From Burkholderia plantarii (lineage in GTDB: Bacteria; Pseudomonadota; Gammaproteobacteria; Burkholderiales; Burkholderiaceae), in contig NZ_CP007212.1 of NCBI RefSeq assembly GCF_001411805.1, forward strand, positions 3,286,001 through 3,350,000: DNA of 64,000 nt, written 5' to 3'. The position numbers and the translations under genes were made by a program. The notes under the pieces were generated by a model. It had not been told where the DNA came from. It saw only the letters and a program-made list of their open reading frames with translations, and searched no databases. Below are positions 32,810 through 40,986 of the stretch, one piece after another (the first letter of the stretch is position 1; every line of letters begins with the position of its first letter).

Positions 32810-34465
32810 ATGCCACTCCGTTCCTTCCGCGCCCGCCTCGCGCCAGCGCGAAGCCGCGCCTTCGCCCTGCTGACGCATCTCCTCACCGCCATCGCGCTCG
32901 CCACGGCCCTGCCACCCACCGCCGAAGCCGCACCGCACGGCACGCTCGTGTTCTGCAGCGAAGGCAGCCCGGCCGGCTTCGATCCGGGCCAGCACACCAC
33001 CAGCACCGATTTCGACGCCAGCACGAACACCGTCTACAACGAACTCGTGCAGTTTCGCAACGGCACGCTCGATCTCGAGCCGGGGCTCGCGACGAGTTGG
33101 GAGAGTTCGGCGGACCAGCGCGTCTACACGTTCCACCTGCGCCGCGGCGTGAAATTCCAGACCACGGCGTGGTTCCACCCGACGCGCGACTTCAACGCCG
33201 ACGACGTGCTGTTCACGTTCAACCGCATGCTCGATCCGCAGCTGCCGTTTCGCAAGGCCTACCCGACGAGTTTCCCGTATTTCAGCGACCTCGGCTTCGA
33301 CCGCAACATCGCGCGCATCGAGAAGCTCGACGACAACACGGTGCGCTTCGACCTCAGGACGCCCGACGTGATCTTCGCGCGCAATCTCGCGATGAGCTTC
33401 GCGTCGATCCTGTCGGCCGAGTACGCCGCGCAGTTGAGCGCGCGCCACCGCGAGGCCGACATCAACCAGCTGCCGGTGGGCACCGGGCCCTTCGTGTTCC
33501 GCTCGTACCAGAAGGACGCGCTGATCCGCTACGACGCGAATCCCGATTACTGGCGGCCCCAGGACGTCGGGCTCGCGCATCTGGTGTTCGCGATCACGCC
33601 CGATCCGGGCGTGCGGATCCAGAAGCTCGCGAGCGGCGAATGCCAGGTCTCGGTGTTTCCGCGCCCGGCGGACCTCGAGGTCGTCAAGCGCAATCCCGCG
33701 CTGAAGCTCGTCTCGGGCGTCGGCTTCAACGTCGGCTTTCTCGCCTACAACACGCAGCATGCGCCGCTCGACCGCGTCGAGGTGCGCCGCGCGCTCGACA
33801 TGGCGATCGACAAGCCGGCGATCATCGCGGCAGTGTTCGGGGGCAACGCGCGCGTCGCGACGAATCCGATGCCGCCGGCGCAATGGTCGTACAACCCGAC
33901 GCTGAAGGATGCGCCGCACGACCCGGCCGCCGCACGCGCCCTGCTCGCGAAGGCGGGCCTCGCGAACGGCTTCGACCTCACGCTATGGGCCATGCCGGTG
34001 CAGCGTCCCTACAACCCGAACGCGCAGTTGATGGCGCAGATGATCCAGCAGGACTGGGCGAAGATCGGCGTGCGCGCGCGGATCGTCAGCTACGAATGGG
34101 GCGAATACAACCGCCGTGCCAAGCAGGGCGGCGAGCACGACGCGCTGCTCTACGGCTGGTCGGGCGACAACGGCGACCCCGACAACTGGCTCGGCGCGCT
34201 GCTCGGCTGCGACGCCGTCCACGGCGGCAACGTCTCGAAGTGGTGCGATCCGGCGTTCGACGCGCTGATCGCGAAGGCGCGCGCCGAGGCCGACGTGAAG
34301 GCGCGCACGGCGCTCTACGAGCAGGCGCAGGTGATCTTCAAGCAGCAGGTGCCGTTCACGCCGATCGCGCATTCGATCGTCTCGCTACCGGCCTCGAAGC
34401 GCGTCGAGGGGCTGGTGTTCTCGCCGCTCGGCAGCCACCGGTTCGACGGCGTCTCGCTGCACTAG
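32810..34465 (+). CDS. Peptide ABC transporter substrate-binding protein (DppA-like)
   Basis: A 551-residue periplasmic solute-binding protein of family 5. A signal peptide ends near residue 42 (AEAAPHGTLVFCSEG). Family blocks are FDPGQHTTSTDFDASTNTVYNELV, GVKFQTTAWFHPTRDFNADDVLFTFNRM (in short: FNADDVLFTFNRM), and the late YGWSGDNGDPDNWLGALLGCDA, which is strongly DppA-like. DppA binds di/tripeptides and heme. No dppBCDF permease or ATPase genes follow, so it is an orphan that probably works with a transporter encoded elsewhere. Confidence 0.9.
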   Translation: MPLRSFRARLAPARSRAFALLTHLLTAIALATALPPTAEAAPHGTLVFCSEGSPAGFDPGQHTTSTDFDASTNTVYNELVQFRNGTLDLEPGLATSWESSADQRVYTFHLRRGVKFQTTAWFHPTRDFNADDVLFTFNRMLDPQLPFRKAYPTSFPYFSDLGFDRNIARIEKLDDNTVRFDLRTPDVIFARNLAMSFASILSAEYAAQLSARHREADINQLPVGTGPFVFRSYQKDALIRYDANPDYWRPQDVGLAHLVFAITPDPGVRIQKLASGECQVSVFPRPADLEVVKRNPALKLVSGVGFNVGFLAYNTQHAPLDRVEVRRALDMAIDKPAIIAAVFGGNARVATNPMPPAQWSYNPTLKDAPHDPAAARALLAKAGLANGFDLTLWAMPVQRPYNPNAQLMAQMIQQDWAKIGVRARIVSYEWGEYNRRAKQGGEHDALLYGWSGDNGDPDNWLGALLGCDAVHGGNVSKWCDPAFDALIAKARAEADVKARTALYEQAQVIFKQQVPFTPIAHSIVSLPASKRVEGLVFSPLGSHRFDGVSLH

Positions 34466-34562
34466 CGCGGCCACGGCCATGCGGCGGCGCATGGCCGGCT
34501 CGTTCGGGACCGGCCGCCACGGACGGAGCGCGCGGCCGGCCGTTGAAGCCGCGCGGGGTCGC

Positions 34563-35060
34563 TCACGAATCCTCGTCCTCGTCCTTCACCTTGCCGTCCT
34601 TGATCGTGTTCAGCATCTTCTGCTCGGTGTCCTCGATGTACTTCATCATGTGCCGCTCCATCATCCGCTCGCCAAGTGCCAGACTGGTCGCGTCGTCGAG
34701 TTCGCCGCCATGTTCCGGCGTCGGGAACTGCATCACGGCGCCGTTGAGCCGCGGCATCGGATTGTCGCCGGTCGGCATCAGGCTCAGCCGGTCCATCGAC
34801 GCCTGATCCTCGAGCGTCGCGAAATGACGGGTCACGGAGCCCATGCCGCCGTCCGCGTGTTCCTGCGCATTCGTCTCAGCCTGCCGGCTGCCCGGGCGGC
34901 GCGCGGCGAAGCTGCCCGGCATGCGCTCCGGCGGGCCGGCATGGCCGTTGCGCCGCGGCGCGGCCAGGCCGCCTGTTGGCGAGGCGGCCGAAGCCGGGCC
35001 GGTTTCGGCGGGCGCCGTGGCGCCGGACGGCGCGGCGGACGGGCGAACGGGGATCACCAT
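34563..35060 (-). CDS. Hypothetical protein with type III secretion-signal features
   Basis: A 165-residue protein of no recognised family. The first 50 residues are rich in Ala, Ser, Pro and Gly; residue 3 is Ile and no acidic residue occurs in the first 12, which matches the composition rule for Hrp-type secreted effectors. The central part is basic and disordered-looking. The end (about 105-165) is predicted helical and acidic, with a Met-rich segment GERMMERHMMKYIEDTEQKM and a DEDEDS tail. A TTCG-N16-TTCG element lies 72 bp upstream. No transmembrane segment or signal peptide is seen. Function is unknown; secretion is inference. Confidence 0.65.
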   Translation of the reverse strand: MVIPVRPSAAPSGATAPAETGPASAASPTGGLAAPRRNGHAGPPERMPGSFAARRPGSRQAETNAQEHADGGMGSVTRHFATLEDQASMDRLSLMPTGDNPMPRLNGAVMQFPTPEHGGELDDATSLALGERMMERHMMKYIEDTEQKMLNTIKDGKVKDEDEDS

Positions 35061-35132
35061 AGGGATAAACTCGTCGGATCGGAAGGGCTCGTCCGATTAC
35101 ATAACAATCGGCCGACAGCAGCATCCGTCTGG

Positions 35133-35156
35133 CGAAGCCGACAACCGAAATCCGAA
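35133..35156 (-). promoter_or_regulatory. Candidate hrpII (HrpB) box
   Basis: On the minus strand the exact pattern TTCG-N16-TTCG runs from 35156 to 35133. This is the element recognised by the AraC-type regulator HrpB in Ralstonia and Burkholderia hrp regulons. A TTATGT hexamer at 35104-35099 lies 28 nt beyond it, near the usual -10 distance, although it does not match the YANNNT consensus exactly. Chance matches of this short pattern are expected at some frequency in GC-rich DNA. Confidence 0.45.
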
Positions 35157-35247
35157 TCTGCCTGATTCGCCTGATTTGTCCGATTCGACAGGCGCACAGC
35201 CCGCCGCGCCGGCTTATGCACAGGGACGCGGACGCGGGCGCCTGTGC

Positions 35248-35628
35248 TCAGCGCCCGCGCAGCGGCGCCCCGGTCACGCCGTTCCAGAGGAACAGCCCCG
35301 CCATCAAACACAGAAACACCGGTAGCGACCAGATGTCGGCGTCGAAGTCGATCTCCGCGCTGCCTTCGGGATCGTCCGCGCGATAACGGACCGGCACGCG
35401 CTCGCCGGCCGCGAGCGAGCGCCAGGTGCCGATCGCGCGCCGATAACGCCGGCCGTCCGCTCCCTCGAACACGATCTCGGGATGGTGGCCGCCCGCGAGC
35501 CGGCGCACCACCGTGCCGGTCGCGACGACCGACGACGCCGAGAACTCGAGGGTCCGGTAGACGCTCGATGCCGCCGCGATCGCCAGGATCACGCCGATCG
35601 CGATCAACAGATAGTTCGGATGCCTCAT
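35248..35628 (-). CDS. DUF3592 domain membrane protein
   Basis: A 126-residue protein with a helix at each end (about 5-25 and 102-120) and a beta-rich extracytoplasmic middle: ATGTVVRRLAGGHHPEIVFEGADGRRYRRAI and GERVPVRYRADDPEGSAEIDF, the DUF3592 pattern. Function is unknown. The ATG at 35628 has a strong Shine-Dalgarno (gggaggcagg). Confidence 0.82.
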   Translation of the reverse strand: MRHPNYLLIAIGVILAIAAASSVYRTLEFSASSVVATGTVVRRLAGGHHPEIVFEGADGRRYRRAIGTWRSLAAGERVPVRYRADDPEGSAEIDFDADIWSLPVFLCLMAGLFLWNGVTGAPLRGR

Positions 35629-35759
35629 CGCCTGCCTCCCGAAACGAATGCCGCCGCGCCGCGCCCGGCGGCCCACGGTGCCGGCTCATGCGAAAATCAC
35701 GCTTTTGCCGCGCCCGGCGCGGCCCACGCCATTCGGTTATCAGCCTCAGGAGCTTCTTC

Positions 35760-36029
35760 ATGAACGTCAACGAACAAATCGCCGCGCTGACCGCCGCCGA
35801 ACTGCAGACGGCCGGCGCCGGCCAGGCCACCGCGATCGCGCTGACGGTGCTGCTGCGCCATCTGCGTTCGCCGCAGCTCGCGCAATTGCTGTCGTCGGCC
35901 TTCGAGAACCACCAGGCGGTGATGCTGCAATCGCCGTGGCCGGACCAGATGCTGCACTCGTATGAAGCCACGCGCCGCCTGCTCGAAGGCGCGGCCGGCG
36001 TCGAACGACAGGACGACGGCAGCGCCTGA
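35760..36029 (+). CDS. Small hypothetical protein
   Basis: An 89-residue, mostly helical, soluble protein (MNVNEQIAALTAAELQTAG...). A purine-rich caggagc lies about 8 nt upstream of the ATG. I recognise no domain. The codon pattern is like that of the neighbours and the length suggests a conserved small Burkholderia protein. Confidence 0.6.
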   Translation: MNVNEQIAALTAAELQTAGAGQATAIALTVLLRHLRSPQLAQLLSSAFENHQAVMLQSPWPDQMLHSYEATRRLLEGAAGVERQDDGSA

Positions 36030-36158
36030 CGCCGGTGTCGAGCGCGGGCGCCGCGCCTTGCGCGATGCGCCGCTTTGCTGCGATCATGGACGCGGTCGCG
36101 CGCCGCGCGTCCGGCCGCCGCAGTTTCCGCGCGCCCTTTCTTTTCGCTGTCGCCGACG

Positions 36159-36368
36159 ATGCCCACCGAATCCGACAAACCGCGCCGCCTGTCGACCCGC
36201 ACGCTCAACCTCATCGCCGTGCTCGCCGGCATCATCACGTTCGCGATCGGCGCCGGCTGGGTGATCTACAGCTATATCGTCGACCGCGAGGCGCCCTACT
36301 TCGCGATTCCGCTGGTGTTCTCGGTGCCCGTGATCGTCGCCATCGCCATCCGCAGCATCTGGGACTGA
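36159..36368 (+). CDS. Small two-helix membrane protein
   Basis: A 69-residue protein with two hydrophobic segments (about 16-37 and 47-66: NLIAVLAGIITFAIGAGWVI and YFAIPLVFSVPVIVAIAI), a basic N-terminus and a short periplasmic turn. No family recognised. The ATG at 36159 was chosen because upstream codons in frame are Arg/Ala-rich and unlike a membrane protein. Confidence 0.6.
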   Translation: MPTESDKPRRLSTRTLNLIAVLAGIITFAIGAGWVIYSYIVDREAPYFAIPLVFSVPVIVAIAIRSIWD

Positions 36369-36462
36369 CGCCCGCACGGGCGGCCGCGCGCGAATCTTTT
36401 CGCACCCGTCCGGTCATACGCGCGACGCGACCAGTTCAACCCGCTCCCTCGCCGTATTCCGA

Positions 36463-37662
36463 ATGACCCATCACCCGATCGCCCGCCTGTTCCCTCTTCC
36501 CCTGCAGTCGCGGCGCCGCCTCGCGCTGCTGCTGATCGCGTTCGCGGCGGCCATGGCCGCCCTGCTGCCCGGCACCGCGGCGGCCGCGCAAACCGCGCGC
36601 GCCTGTGCGAAAGCCCACGCGGCGCACGGCGCGCGCTGCACGGTGCGCCCCGCCAGGCACGTCAAGCCGGCACGGCATGCGAAGGCCCGCCGCAAGCCCC
36701 GCCGCCGCGTGGCGCCGAAGCACGGCGCCGTCTCGCACGAGCGGCAGCACCGCCCGCGCACGACGCGCGCCAGAACCGCGAGGCGCAAGCCGCATCCGCC
36801 GGCCGGCCGCGCGCGGCGCGCTCCACGGCATGCACGCGCGCCGCAGGCACCGCTTGCCGCGCGCACCGTCGGCGGCGCGAAACCGCAGTTGCTCGCGAGC
36901 TGTGGCTATACGCCGGCCACCCGGCGCCTGCTGCACTCACAGGCAATCTACGTGGTCGACGAGCGCAGCGGCACCGTGCTGCTCGAACGCCACGCGAACC
37001 AGATCAAGCCGATCGCATCGGTCTCGAAGCTGATGACGGCGGTGGTCTCGCTCGATCGGCGCGTGCCGCTCGCGCATCGGCTGCGCGTCTCCGTCAGCGA
37101 TCGCGACACGATCAAGTTCACCGGCTCGCGCCTGAAGGTCGGCTCGGTGCTGTCGCGACGCGACATGCTGCACATCGCGCTGATGTCGTCGGAGAACCGC
37201 GCGGCCGCGGCGCTCTCGCGCGACTATCCGGGCGGCCGGGCGGCCTTCATCGCCGCGATGAACCGCAAGGCGCGCGTGCTCGGCATGACGAACACGCATT
37301 TCGTCAACGCGACGGGGCTCTCGCCGCACAACGTCTCGACGGCCCGTGACCTGGCCCGTCTCGTGTCGGCCGCGGACCGCTACCCGACGATCCGCGCGTT
37401 CTCGACTGACCATGCGCAGGTCGTGCATCCCGGCCACGGCCAGCTGAGCTATGTGAATTCGAACGCGCTGGTCCGCGGCGGCGACACGCGGATCCAGCTG
37501 CAGAAGACCGGCTTCATCAACGAGGCCGGCCACTGCCTCGTGATCCGCTACCGGATCGGCACGCGGCCGGTGGACGTGGTGCTGCTCGACGCGCCGGGGC
37601 CGCACGACCATGTCGCCGACGCGATCCGCATCCGCAACTGGCTGGCCTGCTCGCTGCACTAG
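36463..37662 (+). CDS. pbpG: D-alanyl-D-alanine endopeptidase (PBP7-like) with basic linker
   Basis: A 399-residue low-molecular-mass penicillin-binding protein, S11 family. A signal peptide (about 1-43) is followed by an unusual Arg/Lys/His/Pro-rich linker (about 45-135), then the catalytic domain. The three active-site motifs are present: SVSK with Ser186 and Lys189, SEN at 243-245 and KTG at 348-350. PBP7-type enzymes cut D-Ala-meso-DAP cross-links in peptidoglycan. The linker is much longer and more basic than in the E. coli protein. Confidence 0.92.
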   Translation: MTHHPIARLFPLPLQSRRRLALLLIAFAAAMAALLPGTAAAAQTARACAKAHAAHGARCTVRPARHVKPARHAKARRKPRRRVAPKHGAVSHERQHRPRTTRARTARRKPHPPAGRARRAPRHARAPQAPLAARTVGGAKPQLLASCGYTPATRRLLHSQAIYVVDERSGTVLLERHANQIKPIASVSKLMTAVVSLDRRVPLAHRLRVSVSDRDTIKFTGSRLKVGSVLSRRDMLHIALMSSENRAAAALSRDYPGGRAAFIAAMNRKARVLGMTNTHFVNATGLSPHNVSTARDLARLVSAADRYPTIRAFSTDHAQVVHPGHGQLSYVNSNALVRGGDTRIQLQKTGFINEAGHCLVIRYRIGTRPVDVVLLDAPGPHDHVADAIRIRNWLACSLH

Positions 37663-37710
37663 CGCGCCGCGTATCCCGTGGATTCGGCGGGCTCGGTGGT
37701 TTTGGCGCCT

Positions 37711-38247
37711 TCAACGCACGACCGCGCGCCCGACCTCGTTGGAGCCCTGCCAGAGCCGATAGCGCACCTCGTAGCCGTCGGGCACGTAGACGACCACCGG
37801 CAGGCGGCTGTTGTAGCGCAGCAGGAAACCTTCGCCGCTGGCGATCACGAACGCCGTCTGCGGCGCGGCCGGCGACGCGCAGGCCATCCTGGTGGCCGCC
37901 ACCGGGCCGACGTCGGTCACGCGATAGTACGGATAACCCCAGCCCTGCACGGTGTCATGCTGCAGGCGCGCCGGAAAGGTGTGGACGTTGCAGTCGACCG
38001 GCATCGTCTTGCCGACGATCACCTGCACGCGCAGGTCGTCCTCGAGGTCGGCCGGCGGCAGCGAGATCACCGCGCGCTGCGTGCCGGGCTGCGGAGCCGG
38101 GAACATCTTCAGATCGACGGCGGCCGCCGCGGCCGTCGCCGACGAGGCGGCGCCCGGCGCAACGGCCTGCGCGACGGCGAGGCGCGCGCCGCCAAGCGAC
38201 ACGACGGCCGCGGTGAACATGAGGGACAGCCGGAACGGACAACGCAT
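37711..38247 (-). CDS. eco: Ecotin, periplasmic serine protease inhibitor
   Basis: A 178-residue protein; signal peptide cleavage is expected near AVAQA (about residue 28), then a short Ala-rich segment. The ecotin core is clear: MPVDCNVHTFPARLQHDTVQ, GWGYPYYRV, the inhibitory loop VAATRMACAS, and the end RYNSRLPVVVYVPDGYEVRYR. The conserved disulfide is Cys86-Cys123. At the P1 site, where E. coli ecotin has Met84, this protein has Arg120. Ecotins dimerise and block trypsin-fold proteases, often host ones. The start at 38247 follows aggaga. Confidence 0.9.
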   Translation of the reverse strand: MRCPFRLSLMFTAAVVSLGGARLAVAQAVAPGAASSATAAAAAVDLKMFPAPQPGTQRAVISLPPADLEDDLRVQVIVGKTMPVDCNVHTFPARLQHDTVQGWGYPYYRVTDVGPVAATRMACASPAAPQTAFVIASGEGFLLRYNSRLPVVVYVPDGYEVRYRLWQGSNEVGRAVVR

Positions 38248-38499
38248 GCGAATCTCCTGATTGACGGATCGAACAAGCGGATCGAATCGGTTGAAACCGG
38301 TTGAAACGAGCAGGCGGGCGCGGAATCCGGGCCGGCACGCATCGTCACGACAGCGAAGCGCGGCCGGCATGCCGGTCCGGCCTGCCAGCGGGACCGGATC
38401 GGTGCTCGGCGACTTACGCGATTGTAATCTCCCGACACAATTGCTCCCGAACTCGCCGAAGTCGCACCTTTCCTATCATCAGCACTCTGGAGACTCATC

Positions 38500-38934
38500 A
38501 TGCTGAGACTGATCGGAACACTCGGAATCGCCGCCGCGCTGGCCGGCTGTGTCGCCGTGCCCGACGGCGGCTACGGCTATTCGCAACCCTACTACACGGA
38601 TGGTTATGCAGACGGCTATGGCGGCGGAGGTTACGCGCCGGTCTACGGCACCGTGAACGTCTGGGGCGGCGGTGGGGGCTATCGTGATCGCGGTGGCTGG
38701 CATGGCCGAGGCGGCGACTGGCACGATCGTGGCGGCGGCGGTGGCGGCTGGCACGGCGGCGGCGGTGGTGGCGGCGGCGGCGGCTGGCACGGAGGGGGCG
38801 GTAACGGTGGGGGTGGCAACGGCGGCGGCGGTTGGCGCGCCGGCAGCACCGGCAGCTGGCCCGGCGGCCACGGCGGCGGTGGAGGACGCGGCGGCGGCGG
38901 TCATGGCGGTGGCGGTGGGGGGCACGGGCGCTGA
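38500..38934 (+). CDS. Gly/Trp/His-rich lipoprotein
   Basis: A 144-residue predicted lipoprotein (lipobox LAGC, Cys17). After a Tyr-rich segment (GYGYSQPYYTDGYADGYGG) the chain is a glycine-rich low-complexity region with repeated WHGGGGGG and RGG units and regularly spaced Trp and His. Such regions are flexible and may bind metal or cell-wall polymers. The coding strand is supported by the signal sequence and lipobox; the other frames are also open only because of the repeats. Function is unknown. Confidence 0.72.
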   Translation: MLRLIGTLGIAAALAGCVAVPDGGYGYSQPYYTDGYADGYGGGGYAPVYGTVNVWGGGGGYRDRGGWHGRGGDWHDRGGGGGGWHGGGGGGGGGGWHGGGGNGGGGNGGGGWRAGSTGSWPGGHGGGGGRGGGGHGGGGGGHGR

Positions 38935-39091
38935 ACCCGCGTGACCCCACCGACGAGACCGGCAATCGCGCGTGAAGTCTCCGGGCTTCACGCAATAACG
39001 CCCTCTGATTTGCAACCGGTTGTGTCGGCGACCGGTTCACGGATCGCACCGATCGCACGTCCGGCGCCCCTCTCCACGTTCCGCATCACGC

Positions 39092-39133
39092 AAAAAAAGC
39101 GCCCGCCCGGTCATGCCGGTGCGGGCGCTTTTC
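39092..39133. terminator. Bidirectional intrinsic terminator
   Basis: An A run, then a stem of agcgcccgc/gcgggcgct with an inner ccgg/ccgg pair, then a T run. It sits between the convergent lipoprotein gene and the minus-strand Tyr/Gln-rich gene, so it can serve both. Confidence 0.85.
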
Positions 39134-39200
39134 ATGGCCTGCCTTATCCGCATCCACCGCGCCGCAGGCCGCCGCAACTGCGGCGGCTTACGGCGCTTGC

Positions 39201-39554
39201 TCACCATCCCTGCTGCTGGTAGTAACCGGGCGCCGGCTGCGGGCCGCAGGCAACATAAGCGTTGCGATAACCGTCATAGCAGGTGCCCGGCGGCGGGCCG
39301 GCATAGGCCTGCTGGTACTGGTACTGCGCGGGCTGCTGGTAGACCGGCTGATAGGCCGGCGCCGCGTAGACCGGCGCGGGCGTCAGCGCCGACGAGACGA
39401 TCGCGCCGAGCACGGCGCCGCCGATCAGCGCGCCGACCACGGCGCCGCCGCCACCACCGCCGTGACCATGCCAGCGCCCGTGAGCGGAAGCCGGGCCGGC
39501 GGCCACGAGTGCCCCGGCGGTAACCAGCACTGCGACGATTTTCTTGTTGATCAT
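39201..39554 (-). CDS. Secreted glycine-zipper/YQ-rich small protein
   Basis: A 117-residue exported protein. The signal peptide ends at GPASAHG (about residue 24). A His-Gly stretch (GRWHGHGGGGGG) leads into a glycine-zipper helix (AVVGALIGGAVLGAIVSSAL) that could insert in a membrane. The tail is Pro/Gln/Tyr-rich with Cys residues in PGTCYDGYRNAYVACGPQP. Short exported proteins of this design are common in Burkholderia but uncharacterised. Confidence 0.75.
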   Translation of the reverse strand: MINKKIVAVLVTAGALVAAGPASAHGRWHGHGGGGGGAVVGALIGGAVLGAIVSSALTPAPVYAAPAYQPVYQQPAQYQYQQAYAGPPPGTCYDGYRNAYVACGPQPAPGYYQQQGW

Positions 39555-39759
39555 GATGCTCTCCACTCGAAGTGGTACGTGATGAGACCCATTGTGGGAC
39601 GGGCCCGCCGTAACAGGTGCAGCAAGTGGTAACGCCGGATTACGCGCGCCTGACACGCGGCACGGGCGACACGAGCGGCATCGCGGGGTCGCATGCTAGG
39701 ATTTTCGAACGCCGGAACGCAGCGGCGACACCCCGACCCCGCACCGCCACGCCATCACC

Positions 39760-40140
39760 ATGAATCCCGACACCGCGCACCGGTTCGACACCGAACTCGC
39801 CCCCCGCATCGCCGAACGGATCGCGACGATGCTCGGCCCGCGCGTGCGCGTCGTCGCCGTCCCCTACGGCGGCCACGGGCACCCCAGCCAGATCAACGTC
39901 TCCAGCACGACGCCCGAACACGTGCGCGGCTTCGACCATCCGCTCGACATCACGCTGACCTGGGACACCGACGAGATCGAGCGGCTCGTCGCGGAACACG
40001 ACGACGCCCGCTTCGCGCGCTATCTCGACGCGCTGTCGTGCAAGCTGCCGGGCTGGGAAGGCGCGCGCGGCTTCGACTTCGGCTCGCGCACGCAGACCAC
40101 GCCGCACGTGCTGCTCGGCGGCCTCGATTTCGAAGCGTAA
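39760..40140 (+). CDS. Conserved hypothetical protein, 126 aa
   Basis: A soluble alpha/beta protein starting MNPDTAHRFDTELAPRIAER and containing RVVAVPYGGHGHPSQINV, FDHPLDITLTWDTDEI and KLPGWEGARGFDF. The sequence reads as a well-folded domain with normal codon use, probably a Burkholderiales-restricted DUF. I cannot name the family with certainty. Confidence 0.7.
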   Translation: MNPDTAHRFDTELAPRIAERIATMLGPRVRVVAVPYGGHGHPSQINVSSTTPEHVRGFDHPLDITLTWDTDEIERLVAEHDDARFARYLDALSCKLPGWEGARGFDFGSRTQTTPHVLLGGLDFEA

Positions 40141-40343
40141 GGCGCCTGCGCGCAGCCGCACGACGGACGCGAAACACGGCTCGTGGATGGCACGCAGGCG
40201 GCGGCGCCGGCCCGGCCCGACCACGCGCGCAGCGGCCGCCGTCGCGATCGGGATGCCGGTGATACACTCGCCCGGTCCGCGTCGGCGCGGCCGGCAGGCC
40301 CGGTTCGCGGCGGCTTCCCACCGAACTCAGGAGACCGATCACC

Positions 40344-40847
40344 ATGGCTGAATTCCGGCTGCACATCGATGCTTTCGCCGAAGGCGCACTGATGCCGAAA
40401 ACGCAGGAATACCACCACGCCGGATTCGGCGTGGACGGCGGCAACACCTCGCCCGCGCTGCGCTGGGAAGGCGTGCCGGCCGATGCGAAGAGCCTCGCCG
40501 TCACCGTCTACGATCCCGACGCGCCCACCGGCAGCGGTTTCTGGCACTGGGTCGCCGTGAACCTGCCGGTCGGCACCACCAGCCTGCCGGAAGGCGCGGG
40601 CAAGGCGGGCGGCGCGGCGCTGCCGGCCGGCGCGGCGCAGGTGCGCAACGACTACGGCGACGACGGTTTCGGCGGCGCGGCCCCGCCGCGAGGCGACAAG
40701 CCGCATCGCTACATCTTCCGCGTCCACGCGCTGAAGGTGGACAGCCTGCCCATCACGCCGGACACGACAAACGCGGTGGCACGCTTCATGATCCACCTGA
40801 ACCAGATCGCGTCGGCCAGCTACACCGGCCTCTACGAACTGAAGTAA
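40344..40847 (+). CDS. YbhB/YbcL family PEBP protein
   Basis: A 167-residue phosphatidylethanolamine-binding (Raf kinase inhibitor-like) protein. Diagnostic blocks are GGNTSPALRWEGVPADAKS, VYDPDAPTGSGFWHWVAVNLP with the anion-pocket DPDAP and HW, and APPRGDKPHRYIFRVHAL. Bacterial members are cytoplasmic or periplasmic and of unclear role. The Shine-Dalgarno aggaga lies upstream of the ATG. Confidence 0.93.
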   Translation: MAEFRLHIDAFAEGALMPKTQEYHHAGFGVDGGNTSPALRWEGVPADAKSLAVTVYDPDAPTGSGFWHWVAVNLPVGTTSLPEGAGKAGGAALPAGAAQVRNDYGDDGFGGAAPPRGDKPHRYIFRVHALKVDSLPITPDTTNAVARFMIHLNQIASASYTGLYELK

Positions 40848-40986
40848 CCGAACCCGTCGCGCTCACCGACGACGCGCGGCTCCCGGGCCGCGCGCCCCCG
40901 CGCCGCCGCAGCCGCCCAACCGGTTGCGCGCGCACCAACCGAACAGCGGCGCCGCCATGCACGCCCGCCCCGCCCGACCAGCCGCC

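Noticed and set aside
38479..39058. Minus-strand and second plus-strand frames over the Gly-rich gene
   Set aside because: They are open only because of the GGC/GGT repeat; the frame with a signal sequence and lipobox is the credible one.
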